Source: Sphingomonas telluris (GTDB taxonomy: Bacteria > Pseudomonadota > Alphaproteobacteria > Sphingomonadales > Sphingomonadaceae). From it: DNA of 64,000 nt. The notes beneath the pieces are model-generated. The model did not search any database. It saw only the letters and a list, made by a program, of their open reading frames with translations, and was not told where the DNA came from. The translations under genes and the position numbers were made by a program. This document shows, in pieces, positions 1 through 8,360 of the stretch (the first letter of the stretch is position 1; the number at the start of each line of letters is the position of its first letter). The DNA is taken from positions 1 through 64,000 of the forward strand of contig NZ_JAKZHW010000002.1 of assembly GCF_022568775.1 (NCBI RefSeq), read 5' to 3'.

Positions 1-1
1 G

Positions 2-805
2 AACTTGCTTGTGCAGCTCGCGGCTCGTTACGGCTTTTCCAACACCAATGTCGCCCAAGAGTGGTTGGACGCTGACGCCGCAGCGCAGAGGGCGATAGAA
101 CTGGCGCCGCAACTTGGCTCCGCATACTCCGCTCTCGCCGAGCTCCAGATCGGCCGGCTCGATTTCGCGAATGGGCTCGCAAATTTGAACCGCGCCATCT
201 CGCTTGTCCCAAACAATGCGGAAGTGCTTGCCATTGGCGCTCGTGAGCTGCCTTGGCTCAGCGACGCGAAGGAGGGCCTTCGGCTTGCAGATCAGGCCAT
301 TGCCCTCGATCCACTGAACGGGCCAACTTACCAATGGCGAGCATATGCACTGATCGTGCTTTGCCGCTTCTCGGATGCCATCGCCGCCGGAAGGAAGGTC
401 CTGGAGGTCGCGCCCAAACAACTCACTGCGCACGCCCAGATCGGCAATTCGCTTATCGCGCTGAACCAGCTCGAAGCTGCAGCGGCTGAGTTCAAACAGA
501 TGCCAGTGGACCATCCACTGCGCATGGCCGGTGAGGCAATGATCGCCGCACGCAGAGGGCAGATCCAACAAGTCGACCGCATGATTGCGCACATGCGCTC
601 GCTGGTGGGCCCAGCTCGGTTCCAATACGGACAGGTTTACACCCAGACAGGAAATCTGGACCGCGCGTTCGCCGAGTTCGATAAAGCAGCCGCGGCAAAG
701 ACGCCGGGAATGATCTACCTTCGGGCAGATCCGCTGATTGAGCCAATCAGACGAGATCCCCGGTATTTCGCTCTGCTTAAGCGGCTGCGCTTCCCGACCG
801 TCTGA
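2..805 (+). CDS. TPR-repeat protein, C-terminal part (5' end outside window)
   Basis: The frame is open to the left edge of the window, so the start is missing. About 267 residues are visible, built of helical pairs with TPR-type spacing such as AIELAPQLGSAYSALAEL and AIALDPLNGPTYQWRAYAL. The protein ends in LIEPIRRDPRYFALLKRLRF, a tail often seen in TPR proteins fused to an N-terminal winged-helix or cyclase domain. Which N-terminal domain is present cannot be seen. TPRs mediate protein-protein contacts; no catalytic motif is visible. The TPR assignment is firm, the role is not known. Confidence 0.8.
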   Translation, partial: NLLVQLAARYGFSNTNVAQEWLDADAAAQRAIELAPQLGSAYSALAELQIGRLDFANGLANLNRAISLVPNNAEVLAIGARELPWLSDAKEGLRLADQAIALDPLNGPTYQWRAYALIVLCRFSDAIAAGRKVLEVAPKQLTAHAQIGNSLIALNQLEAAAAEFKQMPVDHPLRMAGEAMIAARRGQIQQVDRMIAHMRSLVGPARFQYGQVYTQTGNLDRAFAEFDKAAAAKTPGMIYLRADPLIEPIRRDPRYFALLKRLRFPTV

Positions 806-811
806 GAGCCT

Positions 812-841
812 AGCGGCAGCTTTCCACCGTTGCGGACAGTC
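812..841 (+). repeat. REP-like palindromic repeat, copy 1 (degenerate)
   Basis: The core GGCAGCTTTCCACC is shared with the copies at 1050 and 2031, but the right arm (GCGGACAG) has diverged. It lies just after the TPR stop codon, as expected of an extragenic palindrome. Confidence 0.5.
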
Positions 842-1049
842 GTCATGACCGCCACGATGATCGAACGATGTCCTTCTCGTTTGCAGCGAAAACCGGCTGC
901 GCAGTCCAACGGCCGAGCAAACTTTTGCCTCTCACCCTGGTATCAACGTCGCGTCAGCCGGGACGAACGCCGACGCCGACATTCCTCGAAAGGACGAAGG
1001 TCTGGTCCGTCTTTTTGAGGGCTCGGGTCACTCGCTTCCTTCCGATCTG

Positions 1050-1079
1050 AGTGGCAGCTTTCGACCCATTCCTGCCACT
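1050..1079 (+). repeat. REP-like palindromic repeat, copy 2
   Basis: Perfect 8-base arms AGTGGCAG and CTGCCACT enclose the 14-base loop CTTTCGACCCATTC. It is the inverted counterpart of the copy at 2031-2064, whose loop on the other strand differs by one base. The pair flanks the recombinase gene and the small ORF after it. Confidence 0.75.
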
Positions 1080-1116
1080 AGACGGTTGAACGAAGCTCCT
1101 AGCTAGGAGCTAACCC

Positions 1117-1707
1117 ATGTACCGACCTCCGCAAGTCATAGTGGGGGCGAAGCTTCCACTCCGGCCGATGCACGTTTGGGCGGTCCGCGTGCGCCTTCAG
1201 ATCGAGCGGCGCGTTCGAGACCTGGCGCTGTTCGACATCGCTTTGGACAGCAAGCTGAGAGGCTGCGACGTCGTGTCGCTATGCCTGCCCGATGTTCTTA
1301 GGGGCGGAGCATTGCGGCGGCGTGCGATCGTTATCCAGCAGAAGACCGGCAGACCCGTGCAGTTCGAGATTACTGAGCAAGCGCGGCGCTCCCTGGCGGA
1401 ATGGCTCAAGGTTAGACGCGGAAATGCGAGCTGGCTCTTCCCGAGCCGAATGCATCCCGACGCCCACCTGTCCACGCGCCAATACATCCGGCTCGTGAAG
1501 TCGTGGGTTGCTCGCATCGGCCTGGAAGCAGCCGACTACGGGAGCCACAGTCTCAGGCGAACCAAGGTTTCGATGCTCTACAGGAAGACTGGCAACCTGC
1601 GGGCGTGCCAGTTGCTGCTTGGCCATACCAAGCTTGAGAGCACCGTCCGCTACCTGGGCGTCGAGTTGGATGATGCGCTGGAGCTGTCGGAGGCACTGGA
1701 AATTTAA
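1117..1707 (+). CDS. short tyrosine recombinase (integrase catalytic domain)
   Basis: This 196-residue protein has the full set of catalytic-domain signatures: the first Arg in SKLRGCDVVSL, a Lys in QQKTGRP, the His and Arg of HSLRRTK, and the second His and Tyr of GHTKLESTVRYLG. It lacks the N-terminal core-binding domain found in integrases of 300-400 residues, so it is a minimal recombinase. Such proteins catalyse site-specific DNA strand exchange through a 3'-phosphotyrosine. The ATG at 1117 follows GGAGCTAACCC. The gene lies between two inverted palindromic repeats (1050 and 2031). It may be active, or the remnant of a larger element. Confidence 0.85.
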   Translation: MYRPPQVIVGAKLPLRPMHVWAVRVRLQIERRVRDLALFDIALDSKLRGCDVVSLCLPDVLRGGALRRRAIVIQQKTGRPVQFEITEQARRSLAEWLKVRRGNASWLFPSRMHPDAHLSTRQYIRLVKSWVARIGLEAADYGSHSLRRTKVSMLYRKTGNLRACQLLLGHTKLESTVRYLGVELDDALELSEALEI

Positions 1708-1764
1708 TCGTCCGGCCGATTCCTGACTAGCCATGTGTTCGCTGTCTGTTCCATCGATCCAGCG

Positions 1765-2034
1765 ATGCGAATCGAGGATCCTTCCGACAACGGCGGCCGG
1801 GGCTGGCGGCGATTGAACGCGGAAGAGGTCCGAGCCCTCGCCTATTTGGCGATACGACTGATCGGTAAAGGCGTGAGAGCCGACCTGGCTGGTCGTAATG
1901 CGCAGAAGGCTGACGAGGCCGCCAGGAAGCTCGCTGAAGCTGTTTCAGCTCGGCTCGCTGCATACCCAATCTTTGGACCCGCGCGAGCCGCTAGAGGCCA
2001 TTCGGCTGGCTCACAGCCTGACGAACACTCCTAG
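1765..2034 (+). CDS. small hypothetical protein, helical
   Basis: An 89-residue ORF from the ATG at 1765; an in-frame GTG at 1735 is an alternative start. The middle is strongly helical and alanine-rich (NAEEVRALAYLAIRLIGKG, then AQKADEAARKLAEAVSARL). I recognise no family. It starts 57 bases after the recombinase stop and ends inside the repeat at 2031-2064, so it may belong to the same unit. The last 20 residues look like read-through into repeat DNA. Confidence 0.4.
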   Translation: MRIEDPSDNGGRGWRRLNAEEVRALAYLAIRLIGKGVRADLAGRNAQKADEAARKLAEAVSARLAAYPIFGPARAARGHSAGSQPDEHS

Positions 2035-2064
2035 TGGCAGGAATGGGTGGAAAGCTGCCACTAG
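2031..2064 (-). repeat. REP-like palindromic repeat, copy 3 (inverted)
   Basis: Perfect 10-base arms CTAGTGGCAG and CTGCCACTAG enclose GAATGGGTGGAAAG. Read on the minus strand the loop matches copy 2 at 13 of 14 positions. This is the longest and most regular copy in the window. Confidence 0.8.
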
Positions 2065-2126
2065 CGAACCGTCCGACCGAGCGAGTAGAACACGCTCGAA
2101 ACCTTGGCTCTCTAGCGCGAAGCCGA

Positions 2127-3626
2127 TCAGGCGAACGTCGGGATGACGAAGGCGCTCTCGCCATGCGCTTCGCCGTCGGGCCAGCGCTGGGTGACGATCT
2201 TGTTCTTCGTCCAGAACTTCACGCCTTCCATGCCGTACTGGTTGATGTCGCCGAAGCCCGAGCGCTTCCACCCGCCGAAGCTGTGGTAGCTGACAGGAAC
2301 GGGGATCGGCACGTTCACTCCGACCATGCCGACGTTGACGCGCGCGGTGAATTCCCGGGCCGCGTGGCCGTTGCGAGTGAAGATCGCGACGCCGTTGCCA
2401 TATTCATGCTCGGACGGCAGCCGCACCGCCTCCTCAAAGTCCTTGGCGCGGACCATCTGCAGAACGGGGCCGAAGATCTCTTCCTTGTAGGTCTGCATCG
2501 TCGGCTTGACGTGGTCGAAGAAGGTCGGGCCGATGAAGAAGCCTTCCTCGTGGCCTTGGAGCGTGAAACCGCGGCCGTCGACGACCAGCTCCGAGCCTTC
2601 GTCGATCGCCATCTGGATGTAGCGTTCGACCTTTTCCTTGTGCGCCTTGGTGACCACCGGGCCATAATGAGCCTCCGGGTCCGTCGAGACGCCGACGCGC
2701 AGCTTCTCGATCGCCGGGATCAGCTTTTCGCGAAGGGCGTTGGCCGTTTCCTCGCCGACCGGAACGACGACCGGGAGGGCCATGCAGCGCTCGCCCGCCG
2801 AACCGAAGGCCGCGCCGGTCAGGTCGGTGACGACCTGGTCGAGGTCGGCGTCGGGCATGACGATGCCGTGGTTCTTGGCGCCGCCGAAAGCTTGCACGCG
2901 CTTCCCGTTCGCCGTGCCGCGCGAGTAGATGTACTGCGCGATGTCGGACGATCCGACGAAACTGACCGCCTTGATGTCAGGATGGTCGAGAATGGCGTCG
3001 ACCATTTCCTTGTCGCCGTGGACGACGTTGAGGATGCCGTCGGGAAGGCCTGCTTCCTTCATCAGCTCGGCAAGGCGGATCGGAACGGTCGGGTCGCGCT
3101 CGGAGGGCTTCAGGATGAAGGCGTTGCCGCAAGCGATCGCCATTCCGAACATCCACATCGGGATCATCGCCGGGAAGTTGAACGGCGTGATGCCCGCGCC
3201 GATGCCGAGCGGCTGGCGCATCGAATAGACGTCGATGCCGGGGCCGGCGCCCATGGAATATTCGCCCTTCAGCGCCTGCGGGATGCCGGTCGCGAATTCG
3301 ATGACCTCGAGGCCGCGCTGAACGTCGCCCTTGGCGTCCGCAATGACCTTTCCGTGCTCGGACGAGAGCGCGTGAGCGAGCTCGTCCATGTGCGCTTCGA
3401 CCAGTTCCTTGAACTTGAACATGACGCGGGCGCGGCGCTGCGGGTTGGTCGCGGCCCATGCGGGCTGGGCGGCCTTGGCGGCATCGATCGCACGCTCGAG
3501 ATCGGCGGCGGTGCCGAGCCTGACCTTGGCCTGCACCTGACCCTGGTTGGGGTCGAAAACGTCGCCGCTGCGTTCGCCCGAGGAAAAGCTCTCGCCGCCG
3601 ATGAAATGGTCGATGCTTCGAAGCAT
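2127..3626 (-). CDS. mmsA: CoA-acylating methylmalonate-semialdehyde dehydrogenase
   Basis: This 499-residue aldehyde dehydrogenase has full family length. It oxidises methylmalonate semialdehyde (and malonate semialdehyde) to propionyl-CoA (acetyl-CoA) with NAD+ and CoA, in valine and inositol breakdown. ITPFNFPAMIPMWM near residue 147 is the MmsA form of the cofactor-binding segment. The catalytic cysteine is Cys281 in GSAGERCMAL. EEIFGPVLQ and the C-terminal SFGGWKRSGFGD are standard for the superfamily. The ATG at 3626 is preceded by TAGGAG. That site overlaps the stop codon of a truncated upstream frame (3638-3760). Confidence 0.93.
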   Translation of the reverse strand: MLRSIDHFIGGESFSSGERSGDVFDPNQGQVQAKVRLGTAADLERAIDAAKAAQPAWAATNPQRRARVMFKFKELVEAHMDELAHALSSEHGKVIADAKGDVQRGLEVIEFATGIPQALKGEYSMGAGPGIDVYSMRQPLGIGAGITPFNFPAMIPMWMFGMAIACGNAFILKPSERDPTVPIRLAELMKEAGLPDGILNVVHGDKEMVDAILDHPDIKAVSFVGSSDIAQYIYSRGTANGKRVQAFGGAKNHGIVMPDADLDQVVTDLTGAAFGSAGERCMALPVVVPVGEETANALREKLIPAIEKLRVGVSTDPEAHYGPVVTKAHKEKVERYIQMAIDEGSELVVDGRGFTLQGHEEGFFIGPTFFDHVKPTMQTYKEEIFGPVLQMVRAKDFEEAVRLPSEHEYGNGVAIFTRNGHAAREFTARVNVGMVGVNVPIPVPVSYHSFGGWKRSGFGDINQYGMEGVKFWTKNKIVTQRWPDGEAHGESAFVIPTFA

Positions 3627-3637
3627 GTGTGAAACTC

Positions 3638-3760
3638 CTAAACCGCGACCGTACCCGAACGCGCTCGCGCTTCGGCGATTGTTTTGCGTGCGAGGTCGTC
3701 CGCCACGATGTTGGTCGCGCTTTCAAGCTGGCGGGCGTCCCACCAAATCAAGCTCAGCGC
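3638..3760 (-). pseudogene. C-terminal remnant of an unknown gene upstream of mmsA
   Basis: Between the RidA gene and mmsA, the minus strand carries about 40 codons with coding-like third-position GC. They read SLIWWDARQLESATNIV and then DDLARKTIAEARARSG, and end with TAG at 3640-3638. There is no start codon, and the frame is closed just inside the RidA gene. The stop touches the ribosome-binding site of mmsA, as in a true operon partner. I infer that an mmsA neighbour lost its 5' part when the DNA to the right arrived. The family is not recognised. Confidence 0.4.
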
Positions 3761-4104
3761 TTCTCACTCGGCTTTTTTGCTACAAACTCAATTTCAATGA
3801 GGGCGCCCTCGAGAACCAGACCTGCAACCGTGGTCGAGCGTGCGGGTCGATGGTCGCCGAAGTACTGTGCGTAGGCTTCGTTGGCGGCCTCAAAGTTTTG
3901 CGCGTCTGTAATCCAGATGGTCGTCTTCACCACGGTCTCCCGCGTCATGCCGAGTTCGGCAAGATAGACATCGAGATTGCGGAAGATCTGCTGCGCTTGG
4001 GACGTTATACCGCCTTCAACTAAAACACCTGGTGCCTCGAAGCCAATTTGGCCTGAGAAAAACACGAACTCATCGGCGACTACGAACTGAGATAAATGAG
4101 CCAC
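3754..4104 (-). CDS. RidA family protein (enamine/imine deaminase-like)
   Basis: This 116-residue protein has the usual RidA/YjgF length and fold signals: an N-terminal EFVFFSGQIGFE, a central QAQQIFRNLDVYLAELGM helix, and the C-terminal ARSTTVAGLVLEGALIEIE, whose Arg and Glu are the positions that bind substrate carboxylate and water in active members. Family members hydrolyse reactive imines made by amino-acid oxidases and PLP enzymes. The GTG at 4104 follows AGAGGAG. It lies downstream of a FAD amine/amino-acid oxidase, which fits a role in clearing the imine product. It appears to be last in the leftward run. Confidence 0.85.
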   Translation of the reverse strand: MAHLSQFVVADEFVFFSGQIGFEAPGVLVEGGITSQAQQIFRNLDVYLAELGMTRETVVKTTIWITDAQNFEAANEAYAQYFGDHRPARSTTVAGLVLEGALIEIEFVAKKPSEKR

Positions 4105-4127
4105 TTAATCTCCTCTTCCATCAAATC

Positions 4128-4562
4128 CTAAGCGATCGCCGCCTTCTCGATGTTCATCTCTGCGGCACGGCCAAGCGCGTCTAAGTAGGCACCGCAGGAA
4201 GCCGTCAAAGCGTCAGGGCCACTATACCACCCGGTCATTTCTACAGTACCGAAGCGAACACTCACGCAGGCGCTTACGTGCCATTCGCCGTTGTTCCTCC
4301 GACCGCCCGAAACGTTGAGCCTTTCCAGCCTTCCATTGGTCCCCAATATCTGATTGATCGCGCGGAACGCTGTCTCGACACCTCCTTCGCCACTTGCGAG
4401 ATCCGTCAGCTTGCCTCGGATTTCGTGAAGGAGCTCAATCCTGACGGCCACGTCATTCCCGCGTACCATCCGTGTCCGAATGTCGACACGTTTGAACTTC
4501 CACGGTGACCGAGCGTGCTTGGGGCCGGTCCCTCCGAGATTGCGATGAATCACCGGAGCCAC
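4128..4562 (-). CDS. stand-alone LeuA-type regulatory (dimerisation) domain protein
   Basis: This 144-residue protein resembles the C-terminal allosteric domain of 2-isopropylmalate/citramalate synthases without any catalytic barrel. The signs are GEGGVETAFRAINQIL (compare G-GPVDA-FKAI), then a strand with EWHVSACVSVRF, and GPDALTASCGAYLDALGRA (compare the D-I-ASA-AYLNALNRL end of LeuA). In LeuA this domain binds leucine. It sits 5 bases after the FAD oxidase stop and 23 bases before RidA, so it is co-transcribed with both. A ligand-sensing or accessory role is only a guess. The family link is my pattern reading, not a search result. Confidence 0.55.
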   Translation of the reverse strand: MAPVIHRNLGGTGPKHARSPWKFKRVDIRTRMVRGNDVAVRIELLHEIRGKLTDLASGEGGVETAFRAINQILGTNGRLERLNVSGGRRNNGEWHVSACVSVRFGTVEMTGWYSGPDALTASCGAYLDALGRAAEMNIEKAAIA

Positions 4563-4567
4563 GTCGC

Positions 4568-5800
4568 CTAGGCCAGCACGCTTTGCTGAGCTAATTCGAT
4601 TGGCCTGCGATCGAAGCTCAGAAAGGTTCTCGGAACGGCCGTATCGAAGGCATGCTTACTACCCGCTATGGCTTGGGCAATAAGCGACCCGATGGCAGGC
4701 GCCAGCTTGAAACCATGGCCGCTGCACCCGTTAGCGACGAAGAAGCCACCGAGTGGTGTTTCGCCCACAATTGGATGAACGTCAGCCCAGTTCATGGTGT
4801 ACAGACCGCTGTACCCGCGAACACCGCGCAGCGGGCCAATTGACGGCATTCGATGTTGAACGGCGTGAAGCTTCGAGCGAACAAAGCTGTCATCAGCGGA
4901 ACGGTCAAATTCGTCCGGGTCGTCCACCGTCTCGCGTTCGTCTTCTGGCAATACGGAGCCAACGATGATGTGCTTCCGCTGACCTTGGGTTCGAAAGTAA
5001 ATTCCTCCGGCCAAATCGGCACACACGGGCATGCTTCCGGGCAGATGCGGGGGCATGTCAAACTGGGCCATCTGAATCCGGGTGGGTCGTAAGGGCCAGC
5101 GATCTGCCAGCCCCACCTTGGCCAGGAGTTGATTACACCACGGGCCACTCGCGTTTACTACTAGGCCGCACGCGTACCCTGACCCGTCCGCAAGCGTCAC
5201 GCCCGCGACCCGATCAGAGATTGTTTCTATACCAGTCACCCGCGCGCCGAACTGCACTTCGACACCATTGTTACGAACAGCGGTCAGCAGATCCTGAAGG
5301 GCGTCCGTCGGCTCGATATACCCACCCTCACTTTCAAGGATGTATCTCTCACCTGAGCGACACTCGTGAGGTTCGCCAGCCAGAAGATCAGGCGGAATTG
5401 TGCAGGGGCTCAGGGCTGGGAAATTATCCTGAACATCGGCGTCATCGAGCAAGGTGGCTGCGACCCCCAGACGCTGCAGCCGAGCAACCTCGGCGCTGCT
5501 GCCTATGCCGCCGCCCAGCCAAATGACGCCCGTTTGATGGAAGCGAGCAACCGGCGCTGTCAGCTCAAGGAAATCGCTCCAGTTGCGGTAGGCTCGTATG
5601 CCGTCTTTTGCGAGCTCGACCATCTCGTCGCGAGAATATCGGAATCGACAGACAGCCGAGGATGCACCTGTCGAGCCTTCGCCCAGTCCTGCCCCCTTCT
5701 CTAAGACAAGAATCCGGTCCGAAGTTCTCAGCGCCAGTTGGTACGCTACACTCAGGCCAATAACGCCTGCGCCAACAACGACGATGTCCGTAGATTGCAT
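4568..5800 (-). CDS. FAD-dependent oxidoreductase, DAO family (amine or D-amino-acid oxidase-like)
   Basis: This 410-residue protein opens with the dinucleotide-binding motif IVVVGAGVIGLSVAYQLA, followed by an acidic strand end (LVLEKG) and GSTGASSAVCRFRYS. The C-terminal GYSGLYTMNWADVHPIVGET and NGCSGHGFKLAPAIG are the flavin-binding end of the DAO fold, closest in style to sarcosine/dimethylglycine oxidase beta-type proteins. Expected reaction: oxidation of a secondary amine or amino acid to an imine. The RidA gene downstream fits that. The start at 5800 (MQSTDIVVV) is set by the motif. Substrate unknown. Confidence 0.82.
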   Translation of the reverse strand: MQSTDIVVVGAGVIGLSVAYQLALRTSDRILVLEKGAGLGEGSTGASSAVCRFRYSRDEMVELAKDGIRAYRNWSDFLELTAPVARFHQTGVIWLGGGIGSSAEVARLQRLGVAATLLDDADVQDNFPALSPCTIPPDLLAGEPHECRSGERYILESEGGYIEPTDALQDLLTAVRNNGVEVQFGARVTGIETISDRVAGVTLADGSGYACGLVVNASGPWCNQLLAKVGLADRWPLRPTRIQMAQFDMPPHLPGSMPVCADLAGGIYFRTQGQRKHIIVGSVLPEDERETVDDPDEFDRSADDSFVRSKLHAVQHRMPSIGPLRGVRGYSGLYTMNWADVHPIVGETPLGGFFVANGCSGHGFKLAPAIGSLIAQAIAGSKHAFDTAVPRTFLSFDRRPIELAQQSVLA

Positions 5801-5958
5801 TTCGCACCTTCACGCATGAGACGGACAACAACGAACTCGTTCGGCGGTGACGATTCCGACTTGGCCGATGAGATTCCGACGACGTGTGAGCCGAGCCTGA
5901 CCCAGACAGAGCTACCGCGTCGCTATTCGGGGCAGGCCCAGGCTTCCTAACCCTCCGG

Positions 5959-8214
5959 TTAGAAAGCGTATTCCGCAGCAAGACCGAACGTGCGCGGCTG
6001 AACTGGAATCACGGTGTATTGAATCGGAAGTCCAAGCAGCAGCGTCCGTGAAACCGCCCCTTTCGAACCCGTGAGATTCCGACCGTAGATACGCACGGTC
6101 CAGTGCTGATCCACCGTAAGTTCACCGTGAGCATCCAGGGTTGTGTAGGCGGCTGCGGGTACGGACCCGGGACTACTCTCCACAAGTGACAGGCGCCGCC
6201 CGATATGGCGAACGCCAGCGCCTACGTTCGCGCGGTTGGAGCCGACGTCAAAGCTATAATCCGCGGTGAGCGACCCGCTCCATTTGGGAGCATTCGGAAG
6301 GCGGTCCCCGTCAAGCCCTCCGATCGGCGGCGCATCTTCGGTCAGGTATGCATCCACATAGGAGCCATTTGCCGCGAGGCTAAGAGCAGGCACGGGATGA
6401 AAGATCAGTGAACCCTCGATGCCCCGACTTCGGGCACGGCCGCCGTTAACCGCGGCGCTGACCCCGCCGATGACCTCGGTAAGCTGAATTTTTTTCCACT
6501 CCAGATCATAGGCAGCAAACTCGAAAGAGAGGCGGGGGTCGATGAGAGTTCCCTTGATCCCGATTTCATAGCTGGTGAGCCTGCTTGACTGAACCTGTGG
6601 CGGCACGCCCGGAACTGCGACGTTCGGGCCGCCGGGGAGATACCCGGTCGCAATCCGCCCGTAGATCATCGCAGTCTCGCCGAGATGAATTTGCGGGCTC
6701 ACGCTGAAAGTGAACACGTCCTCGTCTGATTGGCCGGGTATATTCTTCGGAGTTCCGAAAAGCAGACCACTCGTGATCTGGCGGAAGTCCTGCTTATTTC
6801 GCGCCCAACGCATGCCGCCTGTAAAGTCAAACGAGTCCGTGAGGTGGAAAGTACCGTTCCCGAAAATTGCGAACTCGCGGTAGGTCGTGGGAAGAGAAAC
6901 CTCTGCCAGCGGATTGAGCGCTGGGATCGGCTCTTCATTCATGGTCAAGGCGGGTACGACCTGGCGGTTCTCTGTCTCTTCATGAGTATAGAAGCCGCCG
7001 ACCAACCATTCGAAGCGGCCGCCGTTTGGCGAGGTGAGCCGGACTTCTTCCGTAACCTTATCCAGGTCGAGGCTGAGGTCGAATGGCGCTAATCCGGCTG
7101 GAATCGCACCTCCCGTGAGCAGCGGATACAGCGACCCGTAAACCCGGCTCGCATCGATCGTCTGGCGGATTTTCGTACTGCTGTAGCTTGTCGCGGAAGT
7201 GAGTGTCGCAAAGCCGAAGTCATAATCCAGGGTGCCTGAGTAGAACTGGAATTTCTTGGTGAAAGGCTCGTCGAGGTAGTTGTTATTCGCATATCCGTCG
7301 CCGAGACGTTCGCCAGTGGATATTTCCTCCACGACCTGCGCATTGTTGTCGGAATCGACCTTCTGGTAGATTGCCGAGAAACGCGCCGAGAAACGATCGT
7401 TGGGCTTGACCAGCAGGCTGAGTCGGCCGCCCAGCTGATCATAATCATTCTGGTCGCGGCGCCCGGTCTGGACGTTGTTAACGTAACCCGGCGATTTCCG
7501 ATAGGCGATGCTCGCGCTGAGCCCGACGCGGTCCTGCACCACGGGCGTGTTGATGAGTGCTTGACCCGCGTAACCGAAGCCGTGGGCGTGATCGATGTCG
7601 AAGACCTCTCCACCGACTACCCCGCTGGTACGAGTTAAGCTGGGAGTCACCGTGACATATTTGATGAGGCCACCGATCGAACTCGCGCCGTACAGCGTCC
7701 CCTGTGGTCCGCGGAGGATCTCGAGCCGATTGATGTCGTAGGGCAGCAGATCGAGAGAGAAGATGCTGCTCCGTGCGTAAATGCTGGACGACCCAACCGG
7801 CGCATCGTCGACATATATCCCGACGGTCTGGGCTCCCGTTAGAGGAGTCACGCCACGCAGAGTCACTGTGGTCTGCCCGGGAGTACCGGCACTGTCGACC
7901 TGCAGACCCGGAACGTAACCGGAAAGGTCGACGAGTTGCGTCGCGCCAGCCTTGCGCATCTGGTCACCGGCGACAACGCTGATCGAGATCGGCACGTCCT
8001 GGAGGATCTCTGGCCGCTTCTGCGCCGTGACCACGATCTCGCCCTCGCTGCCAGCGAGCGACGGCTGATCGGGAGACTTCGGTGCGCTAGCGTCGGCAGG
8101 CTGGCTCGACGACGCCTGTTCTGACTGCGCGTGTGCAGCTGTACCGGCACACAATGCAGCCGCAGCTGTCGTCAGGCTCATCCACCGAAGGCGAACTTGG
8201 ACACTACGCTTCAT
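5959..8214 (-). CDS. TonB-dependent outer-membrane receptor
   Basis: A 751-residue receptor. The start is placed at 8214 because it gives a signal peptide (MKRSVQVRLRWM, a hydrophobic stretch, AHAQ) preceded by GGGAGGGAAAGC; the frame remains open further upstream without coding character. The plug follows (EIVVTAQKRPEILQDVPISI near residue 50, then LRGVTP and EILRGPQGTLYGASSIGG). The rest is a beta-barrel ending in an aromatic residue (GLAAEYAF), the outer-membrane insertion signal. Such receptors import bulky substrates with TonB energy. Its place between an MFS carrier and catabolic oxidases suggests nutrient uptake rather than iron. Confidence 0.92.
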   Translation of the reverse strand: MKRSVQVRLRWMSLTTAAAALCAGTAAHAQSEQASSSQPADASAPKSPDQPSLAGSEGEIVVTAQKRPEILQDVPISISVVAGDQMRKAGATQLVDLSGYVPGLQVDSAGTPGQTTVTLRGVTPLTGAQTVGIYVDDAPVGSSSIYARSSIFSLDLLPYDINRLEILRGPQGTLYGASSIGGLIKYVTVTPSLTRTSGVVGGEVFDIDHAHGFGYAGQALINTPVVQDRVGLSASIAYRKSPGYVNNVQTGRRDQNDYDQLGGRLSLLVKPNDRFSARFSAIYQKVDSDNNAQVVEEISTGERLGDGYANNNYLDEPFTKKFQFYSGTLDYDFGFATLTSATSYSSTKIRQTIDASRVYGSLYPLLTGGAIPAGLAPFDLSLDLDKVTEEVRLTSPNGGRFEWLVGGFYTHEETENRQVVPALTMNEEPIPALNPLAEVSLPTTYREFAIFGNGTFHLTDSFDFTGGMRWARNKQDFRQITSGLLFGTPKNIPGQSDEDVFTFSVSPQIHLGETAMIYGRIATGYLPGGPNVAVPGVPPQVQSSRLTSYEIGIKGTLIDPRLSFEFAAYDLEWKKIQLTEVIGGVSAAVNGGRARSRGIEGSLIFHPVPALSLAANGSYVDAYLTEDAPPIGGLDGDRLPNAPKWSGSLTADYSFDVGSNRANVGAGVRHIGRRLSLVESSPGSVPAAAYTTLDAHGELTVDQHWTVRIYGRNLTGSKGAVSRTLLLGLPIQYTVIPVQPRTFGLAAEYAF

Positions 8215-8360
8215 GCTTTCCCTCCCACTTTTCCAAGAACGCGAAACACGGCTACGGCGGCGGCATGGCCCACGAGATGGACGGTTCGCCCCAATCGTCT
8301 CCCCAGGATGTATGGGCACAGCCTCTCCCAAAGCGGGATAACATGCAAGACCGTATTTTA

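Larger units (their letters stand above)
806..1116. other. intergenic stretch without a convincing gene
   Basis: About 310 bases separate the TPR gene from the recombinase gene. The short frames here have arginine-rich, low-complexity translations and no ribosome-binding site. The stretch holds two members of the palindromic repeat family described separately (812-841 and 1050-1079). Nothing else is recognisable. Confidence 0.6.

Noticed and set aside
830..1050. Two overlapping short frames of about 60 codons
   Set aside because: Low-complexity Arg/Ser-rich translations without ribosome-binding sites.
1050..2064. Insertion sequence with terminal inverted repeats
   Set aside because: The enclosed gene is a tyrosine recombinase, not a DDE transposase. 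No target-site duplication is visible, and the palindromes occur alone elsewhere.
2034..3632. 532-codon frame on the plus strand opposite mmsA
   Set aside because: It mirrors the mmsA gene and has an Asp/Arg/His-rich translation typical of antisense frames in GC-rich DNA. mmsA has full motifs.
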